Positions 18,565-26,631 of a stretch of DNA of 64,000 nucleotides are shown piece after piece. Below the pieces are notes generated by a model. That model had not been told where the DNA came from and did not search any database. It saw nothing but the letters and a program-made list of their open reading frames with translations. How positions within the stretch are numbered: the first letter of the stretch is position 1; every line of letters begins with the position of its first letter. The stretch is from Coprobacter tertius (GTDB lineage Bacteria > Bacteroidota > Bacteroidia > Bacteroidales > Coprobacteraceae). The position numbers and the translations under genes are program-made. The stretch spans positions 186,001 through 250,000 of the forward strand of contig NZ_JANDHW010000002.1 of NCBI RefSeq assembly GCF_024330105.1, in the 5' to 3' direction.

Positions 18565-20352
18565 ATGAATGAAAAAATGATGAAAATGAAAACAAGATCA
18601 TATATATTATCTGTTATTGCTGCCATAATGTTACTGGGTTATACAGGATGCCAGTTCAGGGATGAACCGAATGATAAGCTTTCAGAAGAGTCTATATGGA
18701 AAAGTCCTTTGTTACTCGATGAATATGTGTTGCCCTGGTACCGGAATATGGATAATGGTTTTTCGGTTTTCGTAACCACGATTATGAAAGGCATAGGACG
18801 AGAATATGAGCCTTGGTTTGGTGACCAGCTTACTGTCAGCCGATCGGATTGGTATCAGGCCGATTATGGTGATATTTTAAAAAGTTCGATGGAAGGAAAC
18901 AGCCGACGGGCCAAAACAGTATGGACAAAATATTATACGCAGATACAGTCGGTAAACAAATTGTTAGACAATGCCGGGAAAATCGCCGAAGGCGACCAGA
19001 AAACTCGGCTATTAGGAGAAGCTCATTTTTTTAGGGCTTATTATTATTATTTGTTGTTGCGCAGTTTTGGTGCTCCATTGATTATTGAACATAATTATGA
19101 CCCGTTAAATGATGGTACCAAATTCCCTCGAGCTACTTATGAAGAAACTGTAAAATTTATTGTAAGAGAGGCTGATCTTGCTCGGGATCTTTTAAAACCA
19201 GTGGAGGAAATGGAGACCGGTAGAGCTAATCGGGGAGCCGCTATTATGCTGAAGGCTAAAACTTATTTGTGGGCATCGGGTGTAAAGTTTCAAAACCAGA
19301 CAAAAAGTTTTTTGGGATTTTCCGATGACCGTTCGGCTGCTATGCTCGAAGCCGCCAAAAAAGCATATGATGAGTTAGAAGCTTTGCATCATTATGATTT
19401 AGTTCCGATAGCCGGGACTACCCGGAATGAAATCGTATCGGAATATCGTAATATATTTCTGACTAAAAATTCAATTGAGTCGATTTGGGAAGTGCAGCAT
19501 AGCGATGACGGAGATTTTAGCAAAGGTTTCGGACATAAACTCGACCGTGAATCGGCTGCTCCCTCTTTTGGGGGGACTTATGCCGCCTATGTACCTACTC
19601 ATAACCATGTTTGTGAATACCGTACGATTACGGGTAAACGTATCGACGATCCCGATACCGATTATGACGCCGAACATCCCTATGATAATCGTGATTACCG
19701 GTTTTATGCAAATATCCTTTATGATGGTTGTACTTTTAAAGATCATGTGATGGATATACATTATACTCGAGTTAACGGAGAAGAAGTTCCCGGTGAAGAT
19801 TTAAAACCTTATGGTTCCTCTACTTCGGCGACTGTTACAAGGACGGGTTATTACCTCGGAAAATTTGTCAGGGAATCTCAGAAAATCGATAATGACGAGA
19901 ATTATGCCAGCAGCCAGAATTGTATCATTTGGCGGTATGCCGAGGTATTGCTCGATTATGCGGAGATTTATTTTAAACAGAACCGCCCCGATTTAGCGAT
20001 GGAAGAGTTAAATAAAATACGGCGTCGCGTACATATGCCCGAATACGAATCGATTACCTGGGACGATATAATGAACGAACGTCGTGTAGAATTGGCTTTC
20101 GAGAAAAGTACTTACTGGGATTTGCTTCGTTGGGGAACAGCCGAAAAGGTTATGACCGGTACGACTAATCCTCTTAAAGGAATAAAAATTTACAAAGAAG
20201 AAGGAAAGCCGACCGAATATAAGGAAGTGATTGTAAACGGTAGAAATACAGTCGTACGTTATTTTAGGGAAATGCAGTATTTTCTGCCCATTCCTTGGGA
20301 TGAAATACGTTATCATGGAATAGAACAAAACCCGACGTGGCGTGAAATGTAA
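18565..20352 (+). CDS. SusD/RagB-family nutrient-binding lipoprotein (pair 2)
   Basis: About 595 residues from the ATG at 18565. A frame extension to a TTG at 18541 overlaps the SusC stop and is unlikely; ATGs at 18577, 18580 and 18586 are alternatives, and the last gives MKTRSYILSV. Lipobox GYTGC anchors it to the outer membrane. Family features: TKYYTQIQSVNKLLDN, LGEAHFFRAYYYYLLLRSFG, IIWRYAEVLLDYAEIYFKQ, NKIRRRVHMP, NERRVELAFEKSTYWDLLRWG and YFLPIPWDEI near the C-terminus. It is the substrate-binding lid of the adjacent SusC. Being larger than pair 1's SusD is normal for the family. Confidence 0.95.
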   Translation: MNEKMMKMKTRSYILSVIAAIMLLGYTGCQFRDEPNDKLSEESIWKSPLLLDEYVLPWYRNMDNGFSVFVTTIMKGIGREYEPWFGDQLTVSRSDWYQADYGDILKSSMEGNSRRAKTVWTKYYTQIQSVNKLLDNAGKIAEGDQKTRLLGEAHFFRAYYYYLLLRSFGAPLIIEHNYDPLNDGTKFPRATYEETVKFIVREADLARDLLKPVEEMETGRANRGAAIMLKAKTYLWASGVKFQNQTKSFLGFSDDRSAAMLEAAKKAYDELEALHHYDLVPIAGTTRNEIVSEYRNIFLTKNSIESIWEVQHSDDGDFSKGFGHKLDRESAAPSFGGTYAAYVPTHNHVCEYRTITGKRIDDPDTDYDAEHPYDNRDYRFYANILYDGCTFKDHVMDIHYTRVNGEEVPGEDLKPYGSSTSATVTRTGYYLGKFVRESQKIDNDENYASSQNCIIWRYAEVLLDYAEIYFKQNRPDLAMEELNKIRRRVHMPEYESITWDDIMNERRVELAFEKSTYWDLLRWGTAEKVMTGTTNPLKGIKIYKEEGKPTEYKEVIVNGRNTVVRYFREMQYFLPIPWDEIRYHGIEQNPTWREM

Positions 20353-20403
20353 TAAGAGATTTTGTTAACTGAATATAAGTACTAATTTAAATTTTTATCG
20401 ATT

Positions 20404-21288
20404 ATGAAGAAAACTTTACTATTTTTATTATGTGTCGCTTTAGGTGGAACTGTCGTAAAAGCCCAAACAAGTTTTTTTGATCCTGAAGATATTGATGCTG
20501 GAGGATGGTTGTGGTTCGATTCCCAGGCTAAAATAGATAAATATTTTGGTTATGGTAATTTACCCGACGATACGCATAAAATACAAGTGATGGACGCCCA
20601 ATTTGAAAATGAAAGCGGTGAGTTCGAAGCTTGTGAAGTAGACCCGAATATGGTAGGATATGGAACTGATGGTGTTTTGGGAGGTCCCGGAGCTATTACT
20701 GGGGGAATAAAATTACCTGGTTCAGCGGGTACGATGCAATATAACGGAGGAGGAATTTTATTGAATTTGCCTTCTTGTTCTCAAATGTCGGTATGCCTCT
20801 CTTGTGACGACAAAATGACTCCTGCTTTATTGATGGGACCCGGGAAAAGTGAACTGATCGATATGCAGTTGGTAAGAGGGTACATGCTTTTAAAGCCGCT
20901 TTCGAAAGCCGGTATTTACAGGTGGAATAATATGCAGGAGTTAGCTCATTCCGAAACGGGAGCTACGATAAAATCATCCGGACCTGTGTCGGTATATGTT
21001 GTAAATTCCCGTCCTCATCATCTTATTCTGCATGGTATTCAGGTATATACCGATGGGGTAAATGCTATCGAAACCGTGAAGAATGATAATCCGCTCGGTA
21101 TGGTTTATGCCGGAAATACGGTTACTCTGAAAGAACCGGCTCAAGTGCGAGTTTATAACGTAAGCGGTTCATTGGTAAAGAGTGAAACTTCGTCGGTAGT
21201 GGATATGAACGACCTTCCCAAAGGGATGTATATTATAAAAGCGCAAAACGGGAATATTGGCGATACTGCCAAAGTACTGGTACGCTGA
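20404..21288 (+). CDS. Small secreted protein with T9SS type A sorting domain
   Basis: 294 residues. Signal peptide ~1-20 (ending VVKAQ). The mature body (~21-215) is rich in Gly and beta-strand-like segments (GAITGGIKLPGSAGTMQYNG, PVSVYVVNSRPHHLILHGIQVY) and has a CSQMSVCLSC cysteine group around residues 125-134. The C-terminal ~70 residues end with VRVYNVSGSLVKSE and LPKGMYIIKAQNGN, the T9SS tail. No family recognised. It sits 51 bp after the SusD gene and is closed by a strong terminator, so it is the last gene of the metalloprotease-SusC-SusD operon; an accessory surface-binding subunit is a reasonable guess. Confidence 0.75.
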   Translation: MKKTLLFLLCVALGGTVVKAQTSFFDPEDIDAGGWLWFDSQAKIDKYFGYGNLPDDTHKIQVMDAQFENESGEFEACEVDPNMVGYGTDGVLGGPGAITGGIKLPGSAGTMQYNGGGILLNLPSCSQMSVCLSCDDKMTPALLMGPGKSELIDMQLVRGYMLLKPLSKAGIYRWNNMQELAHSETGATIKSSGPVSVYVVNSRPHHLILHGIQVYTDGVNAIETVKNDNPLGMVYAGNTVTLKEPAQVRVYNVSGSLVKSETSSVVDMNDLPKGMYIIKAQNGNIGDTAKVLVR

Positions 21289-21298
21289 TTAGAATAAC

Positions 21299-21355
21299 AA
21301 GCCGTTAAGTAGTATATCTTTCACTATGAATAGATAAGGATTTAACGGCTTTTTT
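21299..21355 (+). terminator. Rho-independent terminator
   Basis: AAGCCGTTAA (21299-21308) pairs exactly with TTAACGGCTT (21342-21351) and leads into TTTTTT. The loop is long (33 nt) but the stem and T tract are clear. It separates the SusC/SusD operon from the M6 protease gene. Confidence 0.8.
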
Positions 21356-21372
21356 GTCTTTCAAAAAATAAT

Positions 21373-23928
21373 ATGATGAAAAAGACAACATTGTTTACCA
21401 TCTTGTTTTCCTGTTTGATGTTTATTCCCATTGCGGCCCAACAAAATAAGGGAGAACTTAGTAATCTGGTCTGCTTCTTGCGGTTTTCCGACGAAGAAGC
21501 AGATGTATTTGAAAAAACGCCTGAATATTACCGGGCGATGTTTAATGATAATACTCCGGGTGCCAATTCGGTTTATAATTATTTTAGGGAAGCGTCTTAC
21601 GGGCAGTTGTCATGGAAAAGCGTATTTTATCCTGCAGCTGCCGATACGCGTATCGTATCATTTCAGGCTTCTCATGTGAGAAAATATTATGAAAAGAAAA
21701 GCGACAGTAATCCGGAAGGTTATGTCGATGACGAATTGGGCGCGAATGCACTTTTGAGAGAACAAAAATTGGTAAAAGAATTAGCTGATTATTTGAATAC
21801 GATCATTCCTGCCGATGCTATGATCGACGCGAACAACGATAATGTTATCGATAATATTTGTATTATTGTCAGCGGTCGATCAGCCTTGAGCGGTAGTCAT
21901 CTGCTTTGGCCGCATCGTTCTACTTTGTATACGCAAGAAGGGTATATACATGGGAAAAGGGTAAATGAATATATAATGCTCTTTGACGAAGCGAACGGTT
22001 ACGATTCGAATTGGAACGGAAAGCAGATTAATACGGGAGTTCTCTGTCATGAGATGTCGCATACTCTCGGTACCTATGATTTGTATCACTCATCATACAA
22101 AGACCTGAATCCGGTAGGGATATGGGATTTGATGTCTGATAACCAGACTACGCCGCAGGGAATGATGGCTTACACCAAATATAAATATTGTAAATGGATA
22201 GATGAAATTCCAGAAATTTCGGAACCGGGTACCTACACCTTGAATCCGGTAGGAGGTAGTACGAAAGAAAATGTGGCGTATAAAATAAAACCGATGGGTT
22301 CCGATGAGTATTTTATTGTGGAATACCGCAAGAAAGAAGGCACCTTTGAGTCGGGTTTACCTGCATCGGGTTTATTAATATATCGCATTAATCCTAAATT
22401 TACCGGGAATGAAGGGTATAACGGAAGTACGAAACTGGACGAGCAATATATTTTTCGTCCCGGGGGTACTACGACAAAAGACGGAAATATCGAAAAGGCG
22501 TTTTTCAGTCTCGAAAGCGGTCGTACTGTTTTTGGAGGAACTGCCGAAGAAAAACCTTTTTACAGTGATGGGAAAGAGGCTAAATTTGCTATAGGGAATA
22601 TTTCGGCCTGCGGAGAAACTATGACTTTCGATTTGTTGCCGTTTGCTTCTCAGATATATCTTCCTCAGCCTAATGTCTCGCTTTCCGGTGTTGCGGGCAG
22701 CAGCACGCAGGTAAAGATAGATACCAATATCGATTGGAAAGTGTCATCGCTTCCCAATTGGTTGACAGTAGAGCCGATGCAAGGTGCTGCCGGTAATGTG
22801 ACGCTTACGTTTACCACCAAGAGTCAGAATGAAGATGCCTCTGAAAGGAGTGGAGAGGTGCGTTTTGAAGGGGCAGATGATGCGAGCGTGTTTGCGATTG
22901 CTTCGGTATCGCAAAAATCGGGATTTATACAGCCGCCATATGATTTGTCGGCCTCTAAAGAGGGAACTGCCGTTACGATCACATGGAAAGCGCCTTTAGC
23001 CGGAATGCCTGTATTTACGGAAGATTTTGAAAATGAAGCTGCTATGCAGAATTGGACAATAAAGAAATCTACTAATTCGCACAATTGGGTAAGACAGGAA
23101 GCTACTACTCGTATCGAGCCTTATGACGGATCTTTCGTAGCTTATCTGGGAGAGGATATGGATTATACTCATCAGGATGAATGGTTGATATCTCCTAAAT
23201 TTTCGAACGGAAAGTCGTTGACTTTTTATTCGAAATCTACGGCGCCTCAGAAAAAGACAAAGCATAATTTTTATTACGTTATGGTAAGTAATGACGATGG
23301 TGTTACCTGGAACAAGGTATATGATTTGGTAAAAGAGGGTGAAGAAACCGTGCCTTTACGATATGTCCGCATAGATGTGGATCTTTCGGCTTATCAATCG
23401 GAAAATATGCGGGTGGCTTTTCATGCTTTCGATGATAACAATGACGGGTTATATTACTGGTGGATGGTAGATGGAATTTCTGTATATCCGGGGATGTCCT
23501 CGACTATTACCGGATATGAGATCTATCGTAACGATGTGAAAATAGGAATTTCTGATAATTGTTCATTTACCGATACTGAACCTCTGGAGGGTACAGCCGT
23601 ATATACGGTAAAAGCGTTGGGTGATTTCGGTGAAACGGCCTTTTCGGAACCTCTGGCATTTAATGGAGAGTCGGGGATAATTGATGCGGTAACAGAAAAT
23701 GTGAAGATTTATCCTACGGTAGTAGATAATATTGTTACTATCGAAAGTGAAATGCCGATCGGGAGAGTTTCTGTTTATAGTTTGACCGGAACAATCGTGA
23801 AAGATGTATATCCCGACAGCTTACGTTACGAATCGGATTTCAGCAATTTGGCATCTGGTATATATGTTATTTGCATATGTTCTGAAGACGGAACCATTTT
23901 AGCAAAGAGTAAATTGATAAAACGCTAA
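21373..23928 (+). CDS. M6-family metalloprotease with BACON-like, MAM-like, FnIII and T9SS domains
   Basis: 851 residues. Signal peptide ~1-22 (ending PIAAQ). The catalytic part contains CHEMSHTLGTYDLYH (His226, Glu227, His230, with a possible third ligand Asp236), as in M6/immune inhibitor A-type proteases. Next comes a BACON-like module (~430-520; DWKVSSLPNWLTVEP), an FnIII start (PPYDLSASKEGTAVTITWKA), a MAM/cleaved-adhesin-like domain (~550-700; DEWLISPKF, YYWWMVDGISVY), another FnIII-like part and a T9SS tail (VKIYPTVVDNIVTI to LAKSKLIKR). This is the modular plan of a secreted, surface-bound multidomain protease, reminiscent of gingipain adhesin regions. The catalytic class differs from gingipains, which are cysteine proteases. 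It probably provides peptides for SusC/SusD pair 2. Confidence 0.85.
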   Translation: MMKKTTLFTILFSCLMFIPIAAQQNKGELSNLVCFLRFSDEEADVFEKTPEYYRAMFNDNTPGANSVYNYFREASYGQLSWKSVFYPAAADTRIVSFQASHVRKYYEKKSDSNPEGYVDDELGANALLREQKLVKELADYLNTIIPADAMIDANNDNVIDNICIIVSGRSALSGSHLLWPHRSTLYTQEGYIHGKRVNEYIMLFDEANGYDSNWNGKQINTGVLCHEMSHTLGTYDLYHSSYKDLNPVGIWDLMSDNQTTPQGMMAYTKYKYCKWIDEIPEISEPGTYTLNPVGGSTKENVAYKIKPMGSDEYFIVEYRKKEGTFESGLPASGLLIYRINPKFTGNEGYNGSTKLDEQYIFRPGGTTTKDGNIEKAFFSLESGRTVFGGTAEEKPFYSDGKEAKFAIGNISACGETMTFDLLPFASQIYLPQPNVSLSGVAGSSTQVKIDTNIDWKVSSLPNWLTVEPMQGAAGNVTLTFTTKSQNEDASERSGEVRFEGADDASVFAIASVSQKSGFIQPPYDLSASKEGTAVTITWKAPLAGMPVFTEDFENEAAMQNWTIKKSTNSHNWVRQEATTRIEPYDGSFVAYLGEDMDYTHQDEWLISPKFSNGKSLTFYSKSTAPQKKTKHNFYYVMVSNDDGVTWNKVYDLVKEGEETVPLRYVRIDVDLSAYQSENMRVAFHAFDDNNDGLYYWWMVDGISVYPGMSSTITGYEIYRNDVKIGISDNCSFTDTEPLEGTAVYTVKALGDFGETAFSEPLAFNGESGIIDAVTENVKIYPTVVDNIVTIESEMPIGRVSVYSLTGTIVKDVYPDSLRYESDFSNLASGIYVICICSEDGTILAKSKLIKR

Positions 23929-23947
23929 AAAATTAATAGCAGTTAAA

Positions 23948-23989
23948 AATAAAAGCCTCTGAAATACATTTCAGAGGCTTTTATTTTTT
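23948..23989. terminator. Bidirectional terminator between convergent genes
   Basis: The 18-nt arm at 23948-23965 (AATAAAAGCCTCTGAAAT) is the exact reverse complement of 23968-23985, with T-rich flanks on both strands. It serves the M6 protease (+) and purM (-). Confidence 0.9.
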
Positions 23990-23998
23990 AGTTCTTTA

Positions 23999-25165
23999 TT
24001 AGTAAACGAATCTTCCGGTTTCCGATTCGATTACAAGCTCGTTCTTATCTGAATTTTCTACGTAACCGATAATTTGAGCGTCTATACCGAATGAACGGGT
24101 AATCTCGATGACTTCGTCGGCATGTTCGGGGGCGATATATACCTCCATACGATGGCCCATGTTGAAAACTTTGTACATTTCCGCCCAATCGGTTCCCGAT
24201 TGTTCTTGTATAATCTTGAAAAGGGGAGGGATGGGGAAAAGATTATTTTTTGTGATTTTTACATTTTCTACGAAATGCATAACTTTCGTTTGGGCACCTC
24301 CCGAACAATGTACCATACCGTGGATTTCGGGACGGAGCCGATCGAGAAGTTTTTTGATTACCGGTGCATAAGTACGTGTGGGGGAGAGTATCAGTTTACC
24401 GGCATCGATCCCCAGATTTTCGATTGCATCGGTCAACTTTAATCCTCCGGAGTAAACTAAACCTTCGGGAACTGCAGCATCGTAACTTTCGGGATATTTT
24501 TTTGCGAGGTATTTGGCAAATACGTCGTGGCGTGCAGATGTAAGTCCGTTACTTCCCATACCGCCGTTGTATTCTTTTTCATAAGTTGCTTGGCCGTAAG
24601 AGGCCATTCCCACTATTACATCTCCTCCTGTAATCCGATGGTTCGATATTACATTACTACGTTTCATTCGGCAAGTGACGGTGCTGTCTACGATGATTGT
24701 TCTTACGAGGTCTCCTACGTCTGCAGTTTCTCCACCGGTGGCGTATGCGTTTACTCCGAGTGAGCGCAGTTCGGTCAGCAACTCGTCTGTACCGTTGATG
24801 ATGGCCGATATGACTTCTCCCGGAATCAGTAATTTGTTTCTTCCTATTGTAGAGGAAACCAGTATATTATCGGTTGCACCCACACACAGCAGGTCATCGA
24901 TATTCATGATCAGAGCATCTTGTGCAATTCCTTTCCATACCGAGATGTCTCCGGTTTCCCGCCAATACATATAGGCGAGTGACGATTTGGTTCCGGCACC
25001 ATCGGCGTGCATAATATTGCAGTAATCGGGATCACCACCCAATATATCGGGAATAATTTTACAAAACGCTTTTGGGAAAATTCCTTTATCTATATTTTTG
25101 ATGGCATTATGCACATCTTCTTTCGACGCTGAAACGCCGCGCAGATTATAACGTTGGTCACTCAT
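23999..25165 (-). CDS. purM: Phosphoribosylformylglycinamidine cyclo-ligase (AIR synthase)
   Basis: 388 residues from the ATG at 25165. Catalyses ATP-dependent closure of FGAM to aminoimidazole ribotide in purine synthesis, in the cytosol. Seen in sequence: HADGAGTKSS near the N-terminus, the conserved ATGGETADVGD segment, GMASYGQATYEKEYNGGMGS, and the PurM-type GMVHCSGGAQTKV region in the C-terminal AIRS domain. It is somewhat longer than the E. coli enzyme (~345), as in the Bacteroidetes branch. An upstream in-frame TTG at 25192 coincides with a -7-like element (25190-25197), so the ATG is preferred. It is transcribed alone, convergent with the protease gene. Confidence 0.88.
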   Translation of the reverse strand: MSDQRYNLRGVSASKEDVHNAIKNIDKGIFPKAFCKIIPDILGGDPDYCNIMHADGAGTKSSLAYMYWRETGDISVWKGIAQDALIMNIDDLLCVGATDNILVSSTIGRNKLLIPGEVISAIINGTDELLTELRSLGVNAYATGGETADVGDLVRTIIVDSTVTCRMKRSNVISNHRITGGDVIVGMASYGQATYEKEYNGGMGSNGLTSARHDVFAKYLAKKYPESYDAAVPEGLVYSGGLKLTDAIENLGIDAGKLILSPTRTYAPVIKKLLDRLRPEIHGMVHCSGGAQTKVMHFVENVKITKNNLFPIPPLFKIIQEQSGTDWAEMYKVFNMGHRMEVYIAPEHADEVIEITRSFGIDAQIIGYVENSDKNELVIESETGRFVY

Positions 25166-25189
25166 GGTGGGTATTTCTTGTTTTATTTG

Positions 25190-25197
25190 CAAAAATA
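25190..25197 (-). promoter_or_regulatory. Possible -7 element for purM (TATTTTTG)
   Basis: Reverse-strand TAnnTTTG ending 24 bp before the purM ATG. No clear -33 box. It supports the ATG rather than the upstream TTG start. Confidence 0.35.
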
Positions 25198-25280
25198 GTG
25201 CAAATAATTAAAGTGCACACTAAAATGATTTGAAAATCCCCGTATTATCTGAATGTGTTTTGGGGATCGGGATAGGTATT

Positions 25281-25829
25281 TTATTTTTCGTATCGGTTAT
25301 AGGTAATGATTTCGTCGGATAACTTCCTTTTTTTATTACGATGTTCCTGTGTAGAATAACCCAGTAGAATATCGAGTAATATCCGTTTGGAAGAAGGGAT
25401 ACCGAGTAGTTTTTTAATGTTTTTTTCATCGAACCATCCGATAATACACGAACCGATTCCTTCGGCTGCTGCTGCAAGAGTTATATGTGCTGCCGCAATA
25501 CCTATATCGATGTAGGGAAAATGCTTATTTTTTACCCAGCTTCCGATATTCGAGGTAAAATTAGCATTTTCTTCTACGATAAGGATGTGTACCGGCGCCT
25601 GTTTGGTAAAATGGTTCATTCCCAATACCTTTGTAGATGTAGCGTCTGCTATTTTATTTTTTAATTCGGGGTTGTTTACAACAATAAAATGCCACGGTTG
25701 GGCATTGCATGCCGACGGTGCGATGCGAGCTGCCTCTAAGATGCGTTTTATCTTTTCGGGTTCGATTTTTCTTTCAGGATCGAATGCTCTGTCGCTCTGT
25801 CTTTTTTCTGCTAATTCGAGAAAATCCAT
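25281..25829 (-). CDS. Nitroreductase-family FMN-dependent oxidoreductase
   Basis: 182 residues, typical for small nitroreductases. The N-terminal MDFLELAEKRQSDRAFDP and the APSACNAQPWHFIVV motif (FMN phosphate and ring contacts), a central DIGIAAAHITLAAAAEGIGS helix and GWFDEKNIKKLLGIP fit the family. These enzymes use NAD(P)H to reduce nitro groups, quinones or other acceptors; the physiological substrate is not readable here. It begins one base after the ribE stop codon, so the two are translationally linked. A flavin-using enzyme beside riboflavin synthase is plausible co-regulation, although no FMN riboswitch is seen. Confidence 0.9.
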   Translation of the reverse strand: MDFLELAEKRQSDRAFDPERKIEPEKIKRILEAARIAPSACNAQPWHFIVVNNPELKNKIADATSTKVLGMNHFTKQAPVHILIVEENANFTSNIGSWVKNKHFPYIDIGIAAAHITLAAAAEGIGSCIIGWFDEKNIKKLLGIPSSKRILLDILLGYSTQEHRNKKRKLSDEIITYNRYEK

Positions 25830-25830
25830 A

Positions 25831-26436
25831 TTATAATGTATATTGCATCATCCGGCTTATGTATTTGCCGATGATATCGAATTCTATATTTACGACGGTA
25901 CCGGCCTGAATCAGATGAAAATTGGTATTATCGTGTGTATAGGGTATGATTGCGACCTGGAAACAGTTGTTCTTAGAATTACATACGGTAAGACTTACCC
26001 CGTTTACCGTAACCGATCCTTTCTCGACGGTCATATATCCCTGTGCCGCCATTTTTTTATCGAATTCGTATTCGAAAGTATAATACCAGCTACCTTCCGC
26101 TTCTTCTACCGAGGTGCATACGGCAGTATGGTCTACGTGTCCTTGTACGATATGACCATCTAATCTGCCATTCATCATCATACTGCGTTCCACATTTACT
26201 TCGTCGCCTACTTTTAGTTCACCCAAATTGCTGCGCATCAGCGTTTCTTTTACTGCTGTAACGGTATATGTATTTTCATCGATGCTTACTACGGTAAGGC
26301 ATACCCCGTTATGGGCGATACTCTGGTCTATTTTCAGTTCGTCGGTAAACGAGCATTTCAGGGTTATGTGCATATTTCCCTGTTCGTTTTTCAGAGCGAC
26401 TACTTTGGCTGCTTCTTCTACAATTCCTGAAAACAT
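25831..26436 (-). CDS. ribE: Riboflavin synthase, alpha chain
   Basis: 201 residues. Catalyses dismutation of two 6,7-dimethyl-8-ribityllumazine molecules to riboflavin. The N-terminal MFSGIVEE signature is present. The two homologous lumazine-binding halves are visible: NGVCLTVVSI and VNVERSMMMNGRLDGHIVQG in the first, and GSVTVNGVSLTVC and VVNIEFDIIGKYISRM in the second. It heads a two-gene unit with the nitroreductase. Only the riboflavin-synthase gene is in the window; the rest of the pathway is elsewhere. The sequence also goes by ribC in some organisms. Confidence 0.95.
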   Translation of the reverse strand: MFSGIVEEAAKVVALKNEQGNMHITLKCSFTDELKIDQSIAHNGVCLTVVSIDENTYTVTAVKETLMRSNLGELKVGDEVNVERSMMMNGRLDGHIVQGHVDHTAVCTSVEEAEGSWYYTFEYEFDKKMAAQGYMTVEKGSVTVNGVSLTVCNSKNNCFQVAIIPYTHDNTNFHLIQAGTVVNIEFDIIGKYISRMMQYTL

Positions 26437-26471
26437 AATGTATTTCGGTTTAAAGATTTATATTGAGATTT

Positions 26472-26479
26472 CAAAATTA
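26472..26479 (-). promoter_or_regulatory. Possible -7 element for ribE (TAATTTTG)
   Basis: Reverse-strand TAnnTTTG ending 35 bp upstream of the ribE ATG; -33 box absent or very weak. Confidence 0.3.
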
Positions 26480-26578
26480 CAAAAAAATATGGCATTCCTC
26501 CGGGTTCGACACTTAACTTTTAACCGGCTGTTTTTTTACTTTTAACAGATCGTGAAATTTTATCTGTTTTTAATTGTT

Positions 26579-26586
26579 TACATTTG
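26579..26586 (+). promoter_or_regulatory. Possible -7 element for the ATPase/TOPRIM gene (TACATTTG)
   Basis: TAnnTTTG 45 bp upstream of the ATG at 26632; -33 box weak. Suggests that this gene starts its own transcript ahead of menA. Confidence 0.4.
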
Positions 26587-26631
26587 AAAACTGCTTATTC
26601 AAGAGGAAAAGGATAAAAACGAGATAATACT

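Noticed and set aside
25831-26631. FMN riboswitch upstream of ribE
   Set aside because: The 195-bp upstream region is AT-rich and lacks the conserved FMN-element stems; no candidate seen.
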